Origin: Dipteris shenzhenensis | Lineage: Eukaryota; Polypodiophyta; Polypodiopsida; Gleicheniales | Direction: 5' to 3' (one strand) | DNA length: 64,000 nt | Assembly (NCBI GenBank): GCA_047967505.1 | Contig: CM106541.1 | Shown here: one piece after another, positions 42,700-54,622 of the stretch | Position numbering within the stretch: position 1 is the first letter of the stretch | Layout of the letters: every line of letters begins with the position of its first letter | Notes under the pieces: generated by a model | Told to the model about the DNA's origin: nothing | Seen by the model: only the letters and a program-made list of their open reading frames with translations | Databases searched by the model: none | Translations under genes and position numbers: made by a program

Positions 42700-45300
42700 T
42701 AAGCACAACACATGTGGGTACGGATTCAGCCACCTAGGGCATGCCCAATTTTCCTTGGAGTATGCTACTTCCCTCCATATACATCATCGTACGCACATGA
42801 GGTTGCCACAGAGGGTTATAGCCCGTATGAGACGATATTTGATATCCTGGAGTTCTCTAGACAAGGGGAAATCCTACTTTTGGGTGACTTCAATGTGCAT
42901 ACGGGGGGTAGACAAGTGAGCCTACTTGACTTCGAGGCTGATCACCTCAGAGTGTCGCAAGTAGATCCGATAGAGCTTGGAATTGTGAGATGCTCAGATG
43001 ATGCACCAAATGTCATTGCGTACGCCAACATCTATTGGATATGGGCGCATTCCATAATCTTATTATATACAATAGTCTTTCTAGATGGCCGTTGTTAGGG
43101 GGGCTTACCCGCGTCCCAAATGGAGGAGGATCGAGTATAGTGGATTACCTTTTGGGATCCCCTTCTTTTATGTCACATATACATGATCTCACTGTACCCA
43201 CCACCCCACTAGGTACTGAACATTCCTATATGACTTTCAGCGTCTCGGTCCCCACGTTGACCATTAGGCAAGGTCCACCATATACCTAGATGAATCCAGG
43301 AACATTCGCAAACTCATCCTCTAAAAACACAACATAGTGCAGTTTCAATCTCACGAGAGTCACTCATAAGATTGAAAACCATAAACTCCATCATGCATAG
43401 CAGGGACTAGCTACTATGACATCCCCACTGACATCATCAGCGCCCAACAATGGGTGTAGACCATAGTATAAAAGTATGCTCTCACACATACAAATCCACA
43501 CACCCACACATACTTGAGCATCCATTTATACAAAGTCTTCGTACTGAGTTTCTGTTGGCACTCTAGAGGTGAAGGGCAAACTCAGCCATAACGAAGGCTA
43601 GCACTAAAGGAGAAGGCTAATCAAAAAGTAGTCCAAATCTCTTCATTCAAGCTACAATTGCTTGTGAAGTCTAAACGATTTCATTTTAGTCTCTCCCAAA
43701 CGAGCATCTAAATCTAAATCTAGCTGATAGGGCAATGCACCATTTAGGAATTGATTGGAGGCAAGGTCCACCAGCCTCCAATCAATTCCAGGTACCTTTT
43801 GACCATGCCCTTGACAAAGTATACATGAGTCACCTATCTCGTGAGCTACCAGACTCTCTTGGGGACTATGCAAACCTCGCCCATGCCTCATACACTCTAG
43901 TATCAGTGGTTCAAAATGCTGCAGTTAGATCCTTCTCCACATTCCGATATACTTCGCGGTTCCCAGCAAGGAAGATGCCCCAGAATCCATGGTTTGATAA
44001 TGAGTGCCGAGAGCTGATATAATGTCATACAGGAGCAGACCCTGGGGCATCTTACGAGGACTAAGGCACAACGGATACTACGTCGAGTGACTCGCCGAAA
44101 GAGGCAAGCTTTTCTCTCACATCGGATGGATGAGGTGATTAGGTCTTTTTGAGGGAGAGATCCACCTTTGCACGGGGGCTCCTCTCTGAGGTTAAGTCAC
44201 CCATTCCTATCATTGATTCAGGGGTTTGGCACACATGCGACCTCGCTATATGATGTCCCAATGCAGACACCACCGGACTTGTCTTCCTTACCCATCACGT
44301 CCTCCTTGTTCATAGCACATAATGTACGGGCTGTGTTACGCCGGCTCCATAACTAGAAAGCCATGGACCATGAGAGGTTGAGGAAGCAATACTTTGCACA
44401 TGGGCATGAGATCCTGGCTCCGATCCTAGCACATATGTTTAATCATGTGGTATGTCGTGAATTCCCTTCTGCTTGGAGCACCACCATCATTGTGCCGATA
44501 CACAAAGCAGGAGACCCAATGGATACAAGAAACTACTGCACATTCATGACACGCCATACACTGCTAAGATATGCGGATTAGTGTTAGAGCGAGAGATCAA
44601 TTCCTATACTGAGGCACATGGGCAGCGAGCACTGGGGCAGGTAGGTTTCAGGCAACAACACTCCACCCTAGATCACATTTTTAACTTTGCTTCGTAGACT
44701 TTCAAAAGGCTTTTGACACAGTCCCACGAGCCCGTTTGATACAGAGGCTTTAGGAGATGCAGATACTAGAGGATATGATTTGGGGCATGATGAGCCTATA
44801 TGGATTTGTTAGAGGGAGGGTAAGCGCACCTAGAGGTTTGTCAGACTGGGTTGAGAGTACGATTGGGGTGAAGCAAGGATGCCCACTCTTTTGTCTTTGG
44901 GCTCTACATTGACAAGTACTTCTAGGATCCCCAACGAAGGGGTGGCTTTTTGATACACTAGTGAGACCAACAACCATGTACGCAACACCCTTTTGGGGCT
45001 GTGACCTACCGGCAGCTGAGTGGCGGAGATTTGAGAGACTACAAGTCGTTATGGGATCCAGGATGATTAGGAGTAAGCCGTCAGTTCCTAACCAGATCAT
45101 ACAGGCTAAGTTCACCATGTCACCACTGCAGATTGATGCAATCTTCCAGACAGTGACATATTTGCACAAGGTGTGGGCCTTACCCCGATGGAGATTACCG
45201 AGGCTCGCACTAGAGTTATCCAGATGACTAGTTGAGAACGGAGCAGCACCGCCTGGTATACTCGTATCTCCAAATGGTTTCGATCCCAGGGCATTCAGAT
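42700..45300 (+). pseudogene. LINE B ORF2: endonuclease and reverse transcriptase (broken)
   Basis: Recognisable pieces are HMWVRIQPP, LLLGDFNVHTGG, NPWFDNECREL, FPSAWSTTIIVPIHKAGDP, a YRALM-like stretch and FRQQHSTLDHIF, then a broken GVKQGCPL. The YxDD box region is not clear. The stretch 44961-45227 (MYATPFWGCDLPAAEWRRFE) belongs to the post-RT thumb region. Many stops. Confidence 0.75.
43281..43758. mobile_element. 478-bp unclassified insertion with 15-bp TSD
   Basis: AGGCAAGGTCCACCA occurs at 43266-43280 and 43759-43773. Between them is non-LINE sequence; joined at one copy, LINE coding text continues (PTLTIRQGPP then SNQFQVPFDHALD). A TATAAAAG lies at about 43470. No poly(A), TIR or LTR was seen. 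The right end (43747-43762) is a perfect 16-bp inverted repeat of adjacent LINE sequence (43774-43789). Confidence 0.65.
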
Positions 45301-46454
45301 AGACCGTCTCTCCCCCTTTCAGTATAGTCTAGACTCCCCATCCCTCCAAATACCACGAGATGAGATCAACAGTATCATATGGTTGGATTTACACCAGCTA
45401 TATACACCACATACTTAGAAAGGGGACCAAGAGTTTCCTACCAAGTTCAAGTTTTACCGAGATCACCTCTTGAGGGTATCAGATGACGGATTGATCATCA
45501 CGCCCTAGTACCTGGAGGACATGCGAGTTACCCATGCGCCTAGGATTGCCATAGGATAGAAGCGAGTCTCGTCACACCAGTTGAGGATCGAGGCAAGGAG
45601 GCTTGCAGGCACACCTAAAGAGTAGCGGATTTGCAGGTTATGCACGTTGGCAGTAGTGGAGACAGAGGAGCACTTTCTATCTATCTGCTCAGCTCATTAT
45701 GAGATCCGAGGACGCTACCACTGCTTCTACCAAGAGGGGTGCGGATTTGGACCACTCTCCTGATTGATCCATTCCCATGATCAGGTGTGTATTGGCCTCA
45801 AGGAGATGCGACGGCTCAAGGAGACTCTGCTACACCAGATTAGACAATAGGAGGAGATAGCACCACGGGACACTGATTGCACATAGAGACACGTCGATGA
45901 TTTTTATGCCTTTGAGTCAGCTCCAAGACACATTGGAGTAGAGGATGAGGAGATAGCCGACATGAGGACAGCTTCGATCAGTGGGCAGAGATGACACAGA
46001 GCAGAGGATAGGGAGCCACAGAGGAGGACTAGAGCACGCACGATAGAGGTTCAGTCCATCGTTGATTTACTTAGAGGACACAGATCGACCCAAGGTGTCA
46101 CCCTTGATGCTGCCCATTGGATACACATGTCCCGGAGACCATGACCCCCACCATGACAGGAGACAACTCGACAGCAACACATATGTGACATCTTTGCTTC
46201 TTATCGGAGAGATACCATGACTCTTGGATATGTCCTCGTAGCTTTCGCACTGTCTACTGGAGTCTTCTGAGAGCTCTGAGAGTGTGCTTCTAAGTTTTTG
46301 AGACTACTCGTTTAGCTTAGCACTCAGCAAGGGCCTTAGCGAGCCCTTTGCTTCAGCCCATGGCGGCTTGTATGAGCTATTCTGCTGATTGTACTTTGTC
46401 TCATAGGCCCGTGAGGCCTCCTGAAGATGTTAATATAACTTTCTTTCTTTCTCA

Positions 46455-46775
46455 GCCCATTCCCAGTATCAAGACTCGGCCCTACCCATCTCTCAGCCTT
46501 AGCTCACTACTGCAGGCAGTAGCCTGCAGCCTGCCCTCTCTCAGCCCACATACTCAGCCCCCTCTCTCAGCTTGCTGCCCTGTGAGCTCTCTTTGCACAT
46601 ACTCAGCCCTCAGCCTTCAACCTTGCCCTCTCTCAATTTGGCCCTCTCAGGAGTCAGTCCTCTCTCAATCTAGCCCTCTCACGAGTCAGCCCTCAGCCGT
46701 TACCCTCTCAGTTCAGCTCTCTCTCATCCCCTTTTCCCATAGGTCAACCCTCTCTCAGCCCTTTCACCCAATGCC
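46455..46775. repeat. pyrimidine-rich CTCTCAGCCC-type degenerate array
   Basis: Irregular repeats of CCCTCTCAGCC and ACTCAGCCC begin right after the LINE B tail. A 171-codon open frame through it is a composition artefact. Confidence 0.75.
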
Positions 46776-46837
46776 TCGACCACCTAACCCCTTATGGGAT
46801 GTATACACCATCTATATTGGTCATACCACTGCCAGCT

Positions 46838-49825
46838 CTAGTAGTAGGAATAGACTGAAATAGGCTTACAGCCTGTCATCCCATATTTAGACAGCATGTC
46901 TAATCCATATTGCCTCTGCAAGAGCCATATCCCACTTGTGGATCTAATCACCTCAATGTCCAAGAAGTAATGCAGCTCTCCCAAATCCTTCATCTCCAAC
47001 TTCTGCTTCAATAGCATTTTCACATGAAGGATATCTTCATGACTATCACCTGTGATGATCAAATCATCAACATAAATGACAAGCAGCATAATGCCTTTCT
47101 CTGTTTTTCTCACATAAAGTGAGAAATTTGCCTTGTCCTATCTTGTCAGACCATGCTCTGGGTGCTTGCTTCAAGCCATACAAGGCTTTCTTCAACCTGC
47201 AAACAAACTCAGGATGAACAGTATGAGCATAACCTCGTGGCTGCTTCATATAGACCTCTTCTTGCAAATCACCATGTAAGAAAGCATTCTTTACATCCAT
47301 CTGATGTAAAGACCATCCCTTTGATGCAACCATAGCAATGGCTGCTCTTACGGTTGCCATCCTTGCAACCGGACTGAATGTTTCTTCATAATCAATGCCA
47401 TATGTCTGCGCATACCCCTTGACAACTAATCTTGCCTTGTATCTATTCACAGAACCATCTACATTGTGCTTCACCTTATAAACCCACTTGCAGCCAATTG
47501 CATTCTTGTCTTTAGGCAAAGGCACCAATTCCCATGTAGCATTTGCTTCCAAGGCATCCATTTCTTCATCCATGGCTTTCTCCAATTTTTCTTTTCCCAT
47601 GGCTTGCTTAAAAGAAATGGGTTATGGTTCATGTATCACTTTGACCATATAGGCATAGTGAATGGCTGTAAATCCATCATATTTCAGCCTATCCACAGGA
47701 TACCTAGCTCTGGTAGACTTACGCAAAATAGGCTTACTACCAGGTGCTCTCAAAACATCCCTTGTCTTCCTTACTCCAGGTGTAGCAACAAAAGGAATAC
47801 CCAACTCATCATCAAGGCTCTGTTCAGAGCCACTGGATTCACCATCCACATAAGAGTGACCTGCATTCACATCAAACATGGGCTGATCTACTTTCTCTTT
47901 TCCTTTTTGTGATACTTGCATACCACTATCTGCATTGCTTTGAGGAGATCCTCCTAATCTCAATCTGCCTGTCCATGGCGAAGTATGTGAACCGCTGCTA
48001 GAGGACACTACAAGTCCACTAATATTTTGTGATTGCTGCTGTGAATTCTGTGCAACATTACCATTTTGTGCATCTACATCATCAATCACATTTACTGGTT
48101 TATACCAGCTGCTCATCTCATAAAAAACAACATCTCTGCTTACTGTAAACTTACGAGTAGAAGGGTTATAGCATCTATACCCTTCTTGCTGCAGAGAATA
48201 ACCAATAAAGATGCACTTCTCAACTTTTGGATTCAACTTAAATCTCAACTCATCTGGCACATGAACATAGGCAATGCAACAAAAAACTTTCAAATGAGAA
48301 ATATCTAATTTCTTACCAGTATACCTCTCCTCTGGTGTCATGCCATGTATTACTACAGTGGAAGTCCTGTTCATTATGTAGATTGCTGTAGTAACTGCTT
48401 CAGCCTAATAATAATCTGACAGGTCTTTTTCGTTGAGCATGGCACGAGATACCTCTCCAATATGCCTATTTTTCCTTTCTGCAAGTCCATTTTGCTGTAG
48501 GGTATGACTGCATGAATATTGCTGCTTTATGCCATGCTTGTGTAGGAACCTTGTAAACTCATTTGAGAGGTACTCTCCCCCTCCATCTGACCTTAGGCAT
48601 TTTATTTGTAGGCCAGTTTCTTTCTCAACCATAGCTTTAAAAGCTTTGAAATGTCCAAACACTTCACTTTTCTTTTTCATAAAATACACCCAAACTTTTT
48701 TGCTGTAGTTATCAATAAAAGTGACAAAATAATGACAGCCTCCAATAGATGCAGCTTTAGTAGTCCACACATCAGAGTGGATTAATTCCAATGGCCTCTT
48801 ACTCTCTTGAACATGTCTAGGAAATGGTTTCCTTGCCTGTTTTCCAAATTGACAGGCTTCACATACCTTATGCATTTCTACAACCTTGAACTTAAGCAAT
48901 CCTGCAACAATATTTTGGACCTGCATTAATTTAAGTCGTTGTACATTAAATGGTTTCCTTGCCTATTTTCAAATTGACAGGCTTCACATACCTTATGCAT
49001 TTCTGCAACCTTGAACTTAGGCAATCCTGCAACAATATTTTGGGCCTGCATTAATTTAAGTCGCTATATATTAACATGACCAATGCGTTTATACCAGATA
49101 TCAATATCTGTAAGTATACCGGTCCCATGTGCAAACATTGCTGCACTCAATTCAGGCATGTCTGCATCCAAGGTAAACATCCTGTCCTCCTCCTTCCCTT
49201 TTGCTATCAAGCGACCTTTATTTTTCATATTCTCAACAAAGTATCCATGAGGATTAAATCTGACCTGCAAGCCTTGCTCAACCATTTGACCAACAGAAAC
49301 CAGGTTCTTGGTGATATTCAGGATATGAAATACATCAGACAGATATTTCTTTTTTCCATCCTGCATAGACCAAGGAATTTTACCAATCTGCACAATAGGA
49401 TGTGCAGTATCATCACCAGTCTCCACAAATCCTGGTCTTTCCATTTTCCTTACATCATACATCCATTCTGCATGACCTGTCATGTGGTTTGATGCACTTG
49501 AGTCAACATACCACACATCATTGCTTTCTTTTACACTTGTCACAGAATTGGTCATGTGCTGCACCATAAACAAATGCTCATTTCTGTCATCACCCTGTCT
49601 ACTAGAGGATGCATAATTGCCTTGCTGCAATTTTCTAGTCATGATGTTATTCTGCTTTTTATAGCAGTCTTTAGCCATATGATCCATTTTACCACAATAG
49701 TAGCATTTAACATTGTTGTTTGCATTTTGGCCTCTCTGCCATCCACCACGACCTCTTTGGCTTCCCCTGCCTCTAAAGTTACCACGTCCTCCTCCATAGG
49801 ACTGATTTTCTTGAATTTGCTGCAT
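46838..49825 (-). pseudogene. copia 3 pol: protease, integrase, RT (broken, truncated)
   Basis: Protease WYVDSSASNHMTG (DSG replaced by DSS) at about 49505. GAG-pre-integrase has WYKRIGHVN where WHKRIGHVN is usual. A 126-bp tandem duplication follows. Integrase core 48926-48405 keeps all three acidic positions (HSDVW, RSDGGGEY, QQNGLAERKN). The linker is at 48374-47622 (IGYSLQQEGYRCYNP, VSRDVVFYE). RT at 47600-46838 has [40 protein letters not shown] and [10 protein letters not shown]. Frame breaks lie near 49064, 48926, 48400, 47610 and 47110. Confidence 0.9.
48822..49073. repeat. 126-bp tandem duplication in copia 3
   Basis: Copies 48822-48947 and 48948-49073 share GACAGGCTTCACATACCTTA and the following 70 bp with a handful of differences. 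The duplicated segment encodes KVCEACQFG of the integrase HHCC region. Confidence 0.85.
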
Positions 49826-49930
49826 ATTCTGAAATCTGCCACGGCTTGCTCTGCCTCTGCCTCTGCCAGCATTGAAGTAGAAGACAGTTTCTTTTGAAGT
49901 TCCTCCTGAAGAAGATGCACCACCATTTCT

Positions 49931-50540
49931 CTACTCTTCAAAAATTAGAAGAGCAATCAACTCCTCAAAATCAAAAAAATTCTCACAGACAGCAATGGAT
50001 GTACGGAATTGTGCATAATCCTTTCCTAGACCATTCAAGGTCATAGAAACTAAATCACCTTCAACTGGCGACCCAATAGAAGCAAGTGCATCTGCAATCT
50101 TCTTCACCTTCATGTGGTAGTCATTGATCCTCATATTTTCTCTCTGCATATTATGCAACTCCTGCTTGAGCTACATTTTCCTGGCTTGCGTATTTGTGCT
50201 ATATATTTTTGTCAAAGTATCCCACGCCTCCTTCGGCGTGTCTGCATCCTGAATATGTACAATCATAGAATCTGGAATACTGATAGACAGCCAGTACATA
50301 ACTTTTCTGGCTCTCTCATGCCAGCCTTTAAATGCCTACAACTCCTGTTAATTGAAAACATTAGGAATAACTGGTTCTTGTTCAGCTCTAGTAATCAACT
50401 CCCAAAAGCCTTTTCCCTTAAGGAAATTCGTCATTCTAAACTTCCATGCTTGGAACTTGTTCTGCCTCACAAGGACAAATCTGCAAAACTGATGAAAGTG
50501 GTATTTGACTACACAGTCACTTCCTAGTGACGATTTTGCA
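49931..50540 (-). pseudogene. copia 3 gag (broken)
   Basis: FQAWKFRMTNFLKGKGFWEL opens the gag core. Stops lie near 50348 and 50175. HNMQRENMRINDYHMKVKKI continues it to 49931. In the neighbouring frame an RGRG-rich segment precedes a zinc knuckle, CYYCGKMDHMAKDC (about 49708-49667), with the usual Gly before His changed to Asp. Confidence 0.8.
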
Positions 50541-50880
50541 TCAATAGGCAATAAGAATGATTCTGTCACTTCCAATATCTCTACGCATAGGCATACGATG
50601 CAATTTCTGCGGCAACTTTTCACCGACCTGCGGAACAGTGGTCGCACAGCAAAAAACAGGGCACTTTTCTGAGTACCTGCGAAAAACTTCTGCCACCAAA
50701 ATGGGTCTTGAAATGGCCTCTCGCCACACCGCGAAGGGCGTCTCAATCTGAGACAATGCACTCTTGCACTTTCCGGTTGTGCTAACTGCAGAGATACTCA
50801 AAAAAGGAAAGCAACACTGATCCTCTTACCAAGACACCGCGAACTTGGTTTGCTTTCTTAACCTCCTTATCACGAACCGA

Positions 50881-50892
50881 GCTCTGATACCA
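50881..50892 (-). other. copia 3 primer binding site
   Basis: TGGTATCAGAGC on the minus strand, complementary to plant initiator tRNA-Met, directly after the 5' LTR. Confidence 0.85.
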
Positions 50893-51185
50893 TGTGAAGA
50901 GAGTGGAAGAGAAGTAAGGAGTCTCACTTGCAGCTTTCTCACATACACAATGGGGGAATACACACAAAGGTGGAGGCTGAAAACAGTTTTCCTCTTCTTA
51001 GTTGTGAAAGCCAAAAGAACTCTCTCTAAGTACAAAAGGAATAGGTGAACCCTATATGTGGGTCTCAAACCAAACTCAGCTAACCTAGGTGGCATACTAA
51101 CTGAGCCACTAACTAGAGTACATAAAGATAGCTGTCATCCAGCTATTATTCATGGGCGATGTACTAGCCACATCTGTAGCTAACA
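50893..51185 (-). repeat. copia 3 5' LTR
   Basis: 293 bp from TGTGAAGAG to GTAGCTAACA on the plus strand. Ends in TG/CA and is next to the PBS. The right boundary is inferred from the CA end and the switch to LINE sequence. Confidence 0.75.
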
Positions 51186-53926
51186 AGTCGGTGACATAAA
51201 TGCACAACGGTCACCCTGGCATATCACGAGTGGAGCTCGATATCTCAACATGATCTCATCGATGTAGAGTCCAAAGAGAGTCGGTGAGAGAGGGAAGCCC
51301 TGCTTCACCCCAATTGTTCTCTCGACTCAATTACAATCCGCCGATAGACCGCCTGGAGCACGGACCCTACCTCTGATTGACTCATATAAGCTCATCACAC
51401 CCCAGATCAACATCTCTGGAATCTGTATCTCCTGTAGTCTCCTGATCATACGGGATTGTGGGACAGTGACGAAAGCCTTTCGAAAGTCTACGAAACATGT
51501 GTGGACTTTCTGATGTCTGGATCTCGCCTCCTCAATGACAACCCTCAGAGCGATAGACCACCTGGAGCACGGACCCTACCTCTGACTGACTCATATAAGC
51601 TCATCACACCCCAAATCAACGTCTCTAGAATTTGTATCTCCTGTAGTATCCTGATCATACGGGATTGTGGGACAGTGACGAAAGCCTTTCGAAAGTCTAC
51701 GAAACATGTGTAGACTTTCTGATGTCTGGACTTCGCCTCCTCAATGACAGCCCTCAGAGGTCTAGAGTAGAGTGTTGCCTCCTGAATCTTACCTACCCTA
51801 GTGCTCGCTGTCCCTGTGCCTCTGTATGACTGTTGATCTCCCTCTCTAGTACCGATCCATATATCTTGACCAATGTGTGGTCAATCATGAGGGCACGATA
51901 GTTCCCACTGTCCATGAGGTCTCCTACTTTGTGTATCGGTATGATAGTGTTGGTGCTCCATGCTGATGGGAAGCCGTGACAAACTGCAAGGTTAAACATC
52001 TGTGCAAGAATCAGGGCTAGAACCTCTTGCCCATGTGCGAAATGCTCAGTCTGTAGGCCCTCATGATTCTGTGCTTTCCGGTTGTAAAGCCGGCGAAGTG
52101 CAGCCCACACATTCTACGTAGTGAATAGATGGCAAGTAGTGGGCTTGGGCATAGAGGACATGTCTGGCGGTGTCTGCCTCGAGACGTCATATACGGAGCA
52201 TGCATAGGTGTGCCATACTCCTGGATCAGTAATGGGGATGGGTGGCTTCCCCTCCGAAAGAAGTCCCCATCCAGTGGTTGGGTCTCCTCGAAATGATCTC
52301 ATGATCGCATCCATCCTGTGTGTGAGGAAGGCTCGTCTCTTGCAGCGTGTCAACCATTGAAAGATCTATTGTGCCTCATATGACGTCAACTGACCCAAGG
52401 CTCGCTCCTGTGTGAGGTGGGCTCGCATCTCTCTGCACTCATCATCAAACCAGGGGTTTTGAGGCATCTTCTCATCTCGTACCCGTGTAGATCGGGTCGT
52501 ATGAAAGGATCTGGTGGCAGCATCCTCCTGTACCACTATGACGAGAGTGGTTGAAGCATGGGCGAGGTCTAAATCACCCTCCGGTAAGGCCGGAAGCTCT
52601 CTGGCTAAGTGACTGACATACACTGGATCAAGGGCACATTCAAAGTGGATTTGGGTACAGGCTACAGTAGGAACTCTCCTTGTGTGACTCGCATAGTAGC
52701 AAGAATACCGAAGGCCAGATATGAGTGGTTGGCTCCGAGGGGGGGGGGGGTGGGGGGTTACAGTGAGGTCATGCATCTGTGAGACAAAAGCCAATGGGCC
52801 CATTAGGTAGTCCACTGTGCTAGTCCCGCCTCCATGTGGGAAACATGTGAATCCCGCAGATGATGGCCATCTCGGAAGGCCATTGTAGATGATGAGATCG
52901 TGAACAGCTCCCAGCTCAAGCAGGTGTTGGCCGTATGTTGTCACATGTGAGGTATCTGCACAATGTCTCCGAATCCCAATCTTTGCTGCATCTAACTCTG
53001 GCATCATGTGGGGGTCTCTCTCATATGTGAAGTCAAATAATCCCACTTGCCTATCCCTTGTCCTTGCATTGAAATCCCCCAGAAGGAGGGTGTCTCCCTG
53101 TCTGGAGAACTCTATGATATCATCATGTATCGTTTCATAAGGACTGTGACCCTCTATAGTGACATCATGAGCATATGATGACGTGTCTAGAGGGAACTAG
53201 CATACTGCAATGAAGATCGGTTGAGCATCTAGCAGCTGGACTCGTATCCACATATGACGTGCATGCTCCTCTCTTCGTACCACAGATATGAGTGGTCTCA
53301 AGTGTGTCTTGAAAAGGACAGCTACACCTCCAGAGCCTCGCACTCCACTATCTCTCCTCAGTTCTCTCCTATGAGATGACTCCCATGTGTATCCTATCAA
53401 GGTGGGCAGCTCTCTCTCTCGGATCTCATGTGTCTCAGTCCAGAAGATGATGTCTCTGTTAGTGTATATCTTCGAGAAGCCACCTGGGTCGGACCAAAGG
53501 GTACCATTACAATTCCATACAGCCATACTCAGCTTGTTTTGTGCACTCCCCTCCCAGATTTGACACCGTCATAGTTCCCCTTCTCCCTTATCCCCTCTGT
53601 CAGCTCTTTCCTGGATAATCACTTTGCCATCCCTGTAGGCAGCCCATTTCCCTGCTTCCCTTGCTGTCATTACCCATGTCATGCCTTCCTTCTATGTTCC
53701 TATTGTAGAAGGGTGAGGTCATCATCCAAGTAGATTTTGGTCCCCTTCAAGGATGCTTGCATGCTCATGAGGTTGGACCTATCTATTGCAGTCCGGAGTT
53801 TCAGCACTAAGGGTCTTGTTGGTATCTCCGTCTTCCCTACTCTCCAAGTTGCCTTGCACGTTAGGTTGACTCCCATCTTGGCAAATAAGGCTTGAGCATT
53901 TGCCATTGGGGTGTCTCCCAGTGGAG
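51186..53926 (-). mobile_element. LINE C, 5'-truncated, interrupted by copia 3
   Basis: Same family as LINE A/B. Minus strand: end of ORF1 (53906-53700, KMGVNLTCKATWRVGK), then ORF2 endonuclease (53526-52366: WNCNGTLWSDPGGFSK, WTETHE, GDFN-region around 53075, YLMGPLAFVSQMHDL), then RT N-terminal part (52110-51793, FPSAWSTNTIIPIHKVGD). RT continues to PLSPTLFGLYIDEIM at about 51270, where copia 3 cuts it. A 209-bp tandem duplication lies in the RT. Frames are broken at several points. Confidence 0.8.
51342..51759. repeat. 209-bp tandem duplication in LINE C RT
   Basis: Copies 51342-51550 and 51551-51759 are about 95 % alike by eye. 209 is not a multiple of three, so the RT frame is lost. Confidence 0.9.
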
Positions 53927-54080
53927 AGAGAGAGCAAGAGAGAAAGAAAGAAAGAAAGATTGATTAACGTCTTCGGGAGGCCTCTCCGGCCTATGAGACA
54001 AAGTGCAAAATAGAGGTAACTCATACAAACCACAGTGGGCGGAAACAATGGGCTCGCTAAGATCCTTGTTGAGTGCTAAA
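53927..54080 (-). mobile_element. LINE 3'-end fragment with (CTTT)n tail
   Basis: Reverse complement of the LINE B 3' terminus: the minus strand reads CACTTTGTCTCATAGGCC, GAGGCCTCCCGAAGACGTTAA, then (CTTT)n and CT repeats. It is a strongly 5'-truncated copy whose tail abuts the start of LINE C. Confidence 0.75.
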
Positions 54081-54084
54081 GTGC

Positions 54085-54495
54085 TAATCTAGTACAAAAT
54101 AGCAAAGGAGCAAAATGTCCTAGAATCAAGTGCTTAGAGCTAGTGCACCAAGTGCATGTACAGGCTCCATATACCCTGGTACCAAAAGTGCAAACGGATC
54201 CATAAACACCATGGGTAGCTTGTGTGGAGGACTCGATTAAGAAGTCTAGAACGCTCCTATGAATCAATTGTGCATAAGAACATATAGAATGAAAAGAGAG
54301 CAGTAACATTTGAGGAATGATAATGATTGTGTTCATAATTTTGGTAAGTTATTGCTATTCACAATATCATAAAAGTTCAACGTCATATTTTGCTTCCTTG
54401 GCTTTCCACGCTACTATGTATTATATCCCTTTGCTCAATTAAAGAACCTACTTATATAAATGGGAGTGCTAGATAGACATGAAGCTTTCCAAGAC
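54085..54495. other. intron sequence, nothing recognised
   Basis: No gene or element signature between the LINE tail and the kinase exon. Confidence 0.4.
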
Positions 54496-54499
54496 ATAC

Positions 54500-54622
54500 C
54501 GCTGTTGAAACATGGCTGGCTCCTATCTCTGGTCCTTGCCTTGCGAGTCCAAAGTCTGAAAGCTTAGGCTTGAATTCATTGTCCAATAGAACATTTGAGC
54601 TCTTGAAGTCGCGAAAGATAAC
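54500..54622 (-). CDS. RLCK VII kinase (PCRK1/PBL19-like), catalytic-loop exon
   Basis: 41 codons in phase 0: [20 protein letters not shown] followed by LSDFGLAR and HVSTA. It holds the catalytic Asp (FRD in place of HRD, usual for RLCK VII where Y/F-RDFK is seen), the metal-binding DFG and the start of the activation loop. Acceptor TGTGAAG|GTT, donor GCG|GTATGT. It joins 62003-62266 upstream and 32880-33437 downstream without frame change. Confidence 0.92.

Larger units (their letters stand above)
41408..46450 (+). mobile_element. LINE B (5'-truncated, rearranged) following a LINE A stub
   Basis: 41408-41446 is the rest of the LINE A target. At 41447 the sequence switches to an earlier part of the same family (end of ORF1, matching 35377 onward) and runs through the endonuclease (LLLGDFNVHTGG, about 42880), RT N-terminal part (44340-44700), RT C-terminal part and a Cys/His tail (CRLC...ETEEHFLSIC, about 45640-45690). 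It ends at 46450 with CTTTCTTTCTTTCTC instead of poly(A). Insertions break it at about 41800-42555, 42625-42690 and 43281-43758. Numerous stops. The 3' end matches the reverse complements at 53927-54080 and 55365-55530. Confidence 0.8.
46838..51185 (-). mobile_element. copia 3: 3'-truncated LTR retrotransposon inside LINE C
   Basis: Minus strand: 5' LTR 50893-51185, PBS 50881-50892, gag about 50540-49930, protease, integrase and RT down to 46838, where the RT ends soon after YVDD and GCKPIS. RNase H and the 3' LTR are missing. The right flank (51186 on) is LINE C reverse transcriptase, so it inserted in that LINE; the left flank is unrelated, so a deletion removed the rest. Confidence 0.9.
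33438..54499 (-). other. 21-kb intron of the RLCK VII kinase gene
   Basis: Bounded by the donor GCG|GTATGT at 54499 and the acceptor ACAG|GTG at 33438. Exons either side join in phase 0 (HVSTA|VVGTLGYAAPEY), as in other RLCK VII kinases. It is filled with LINE A, copia 2, LINE B, copia 3, LINE C and a LINE 3' tail. The stretch 33440-34630 shows no element I can name. Confidence 0.85.

Noticed and set aside
42086-42711. Pro-rich ORFs opposite LINE B
   Set aside because: Composition of the purine-rich insertion; frames overlap and change without conserved motifs.
46348-46863. 171-codon ORF on the plus strand
   Set aside because: Arises from the CTCTCAGCCC pyrimidine repeat after the LINE B tail; no domain.
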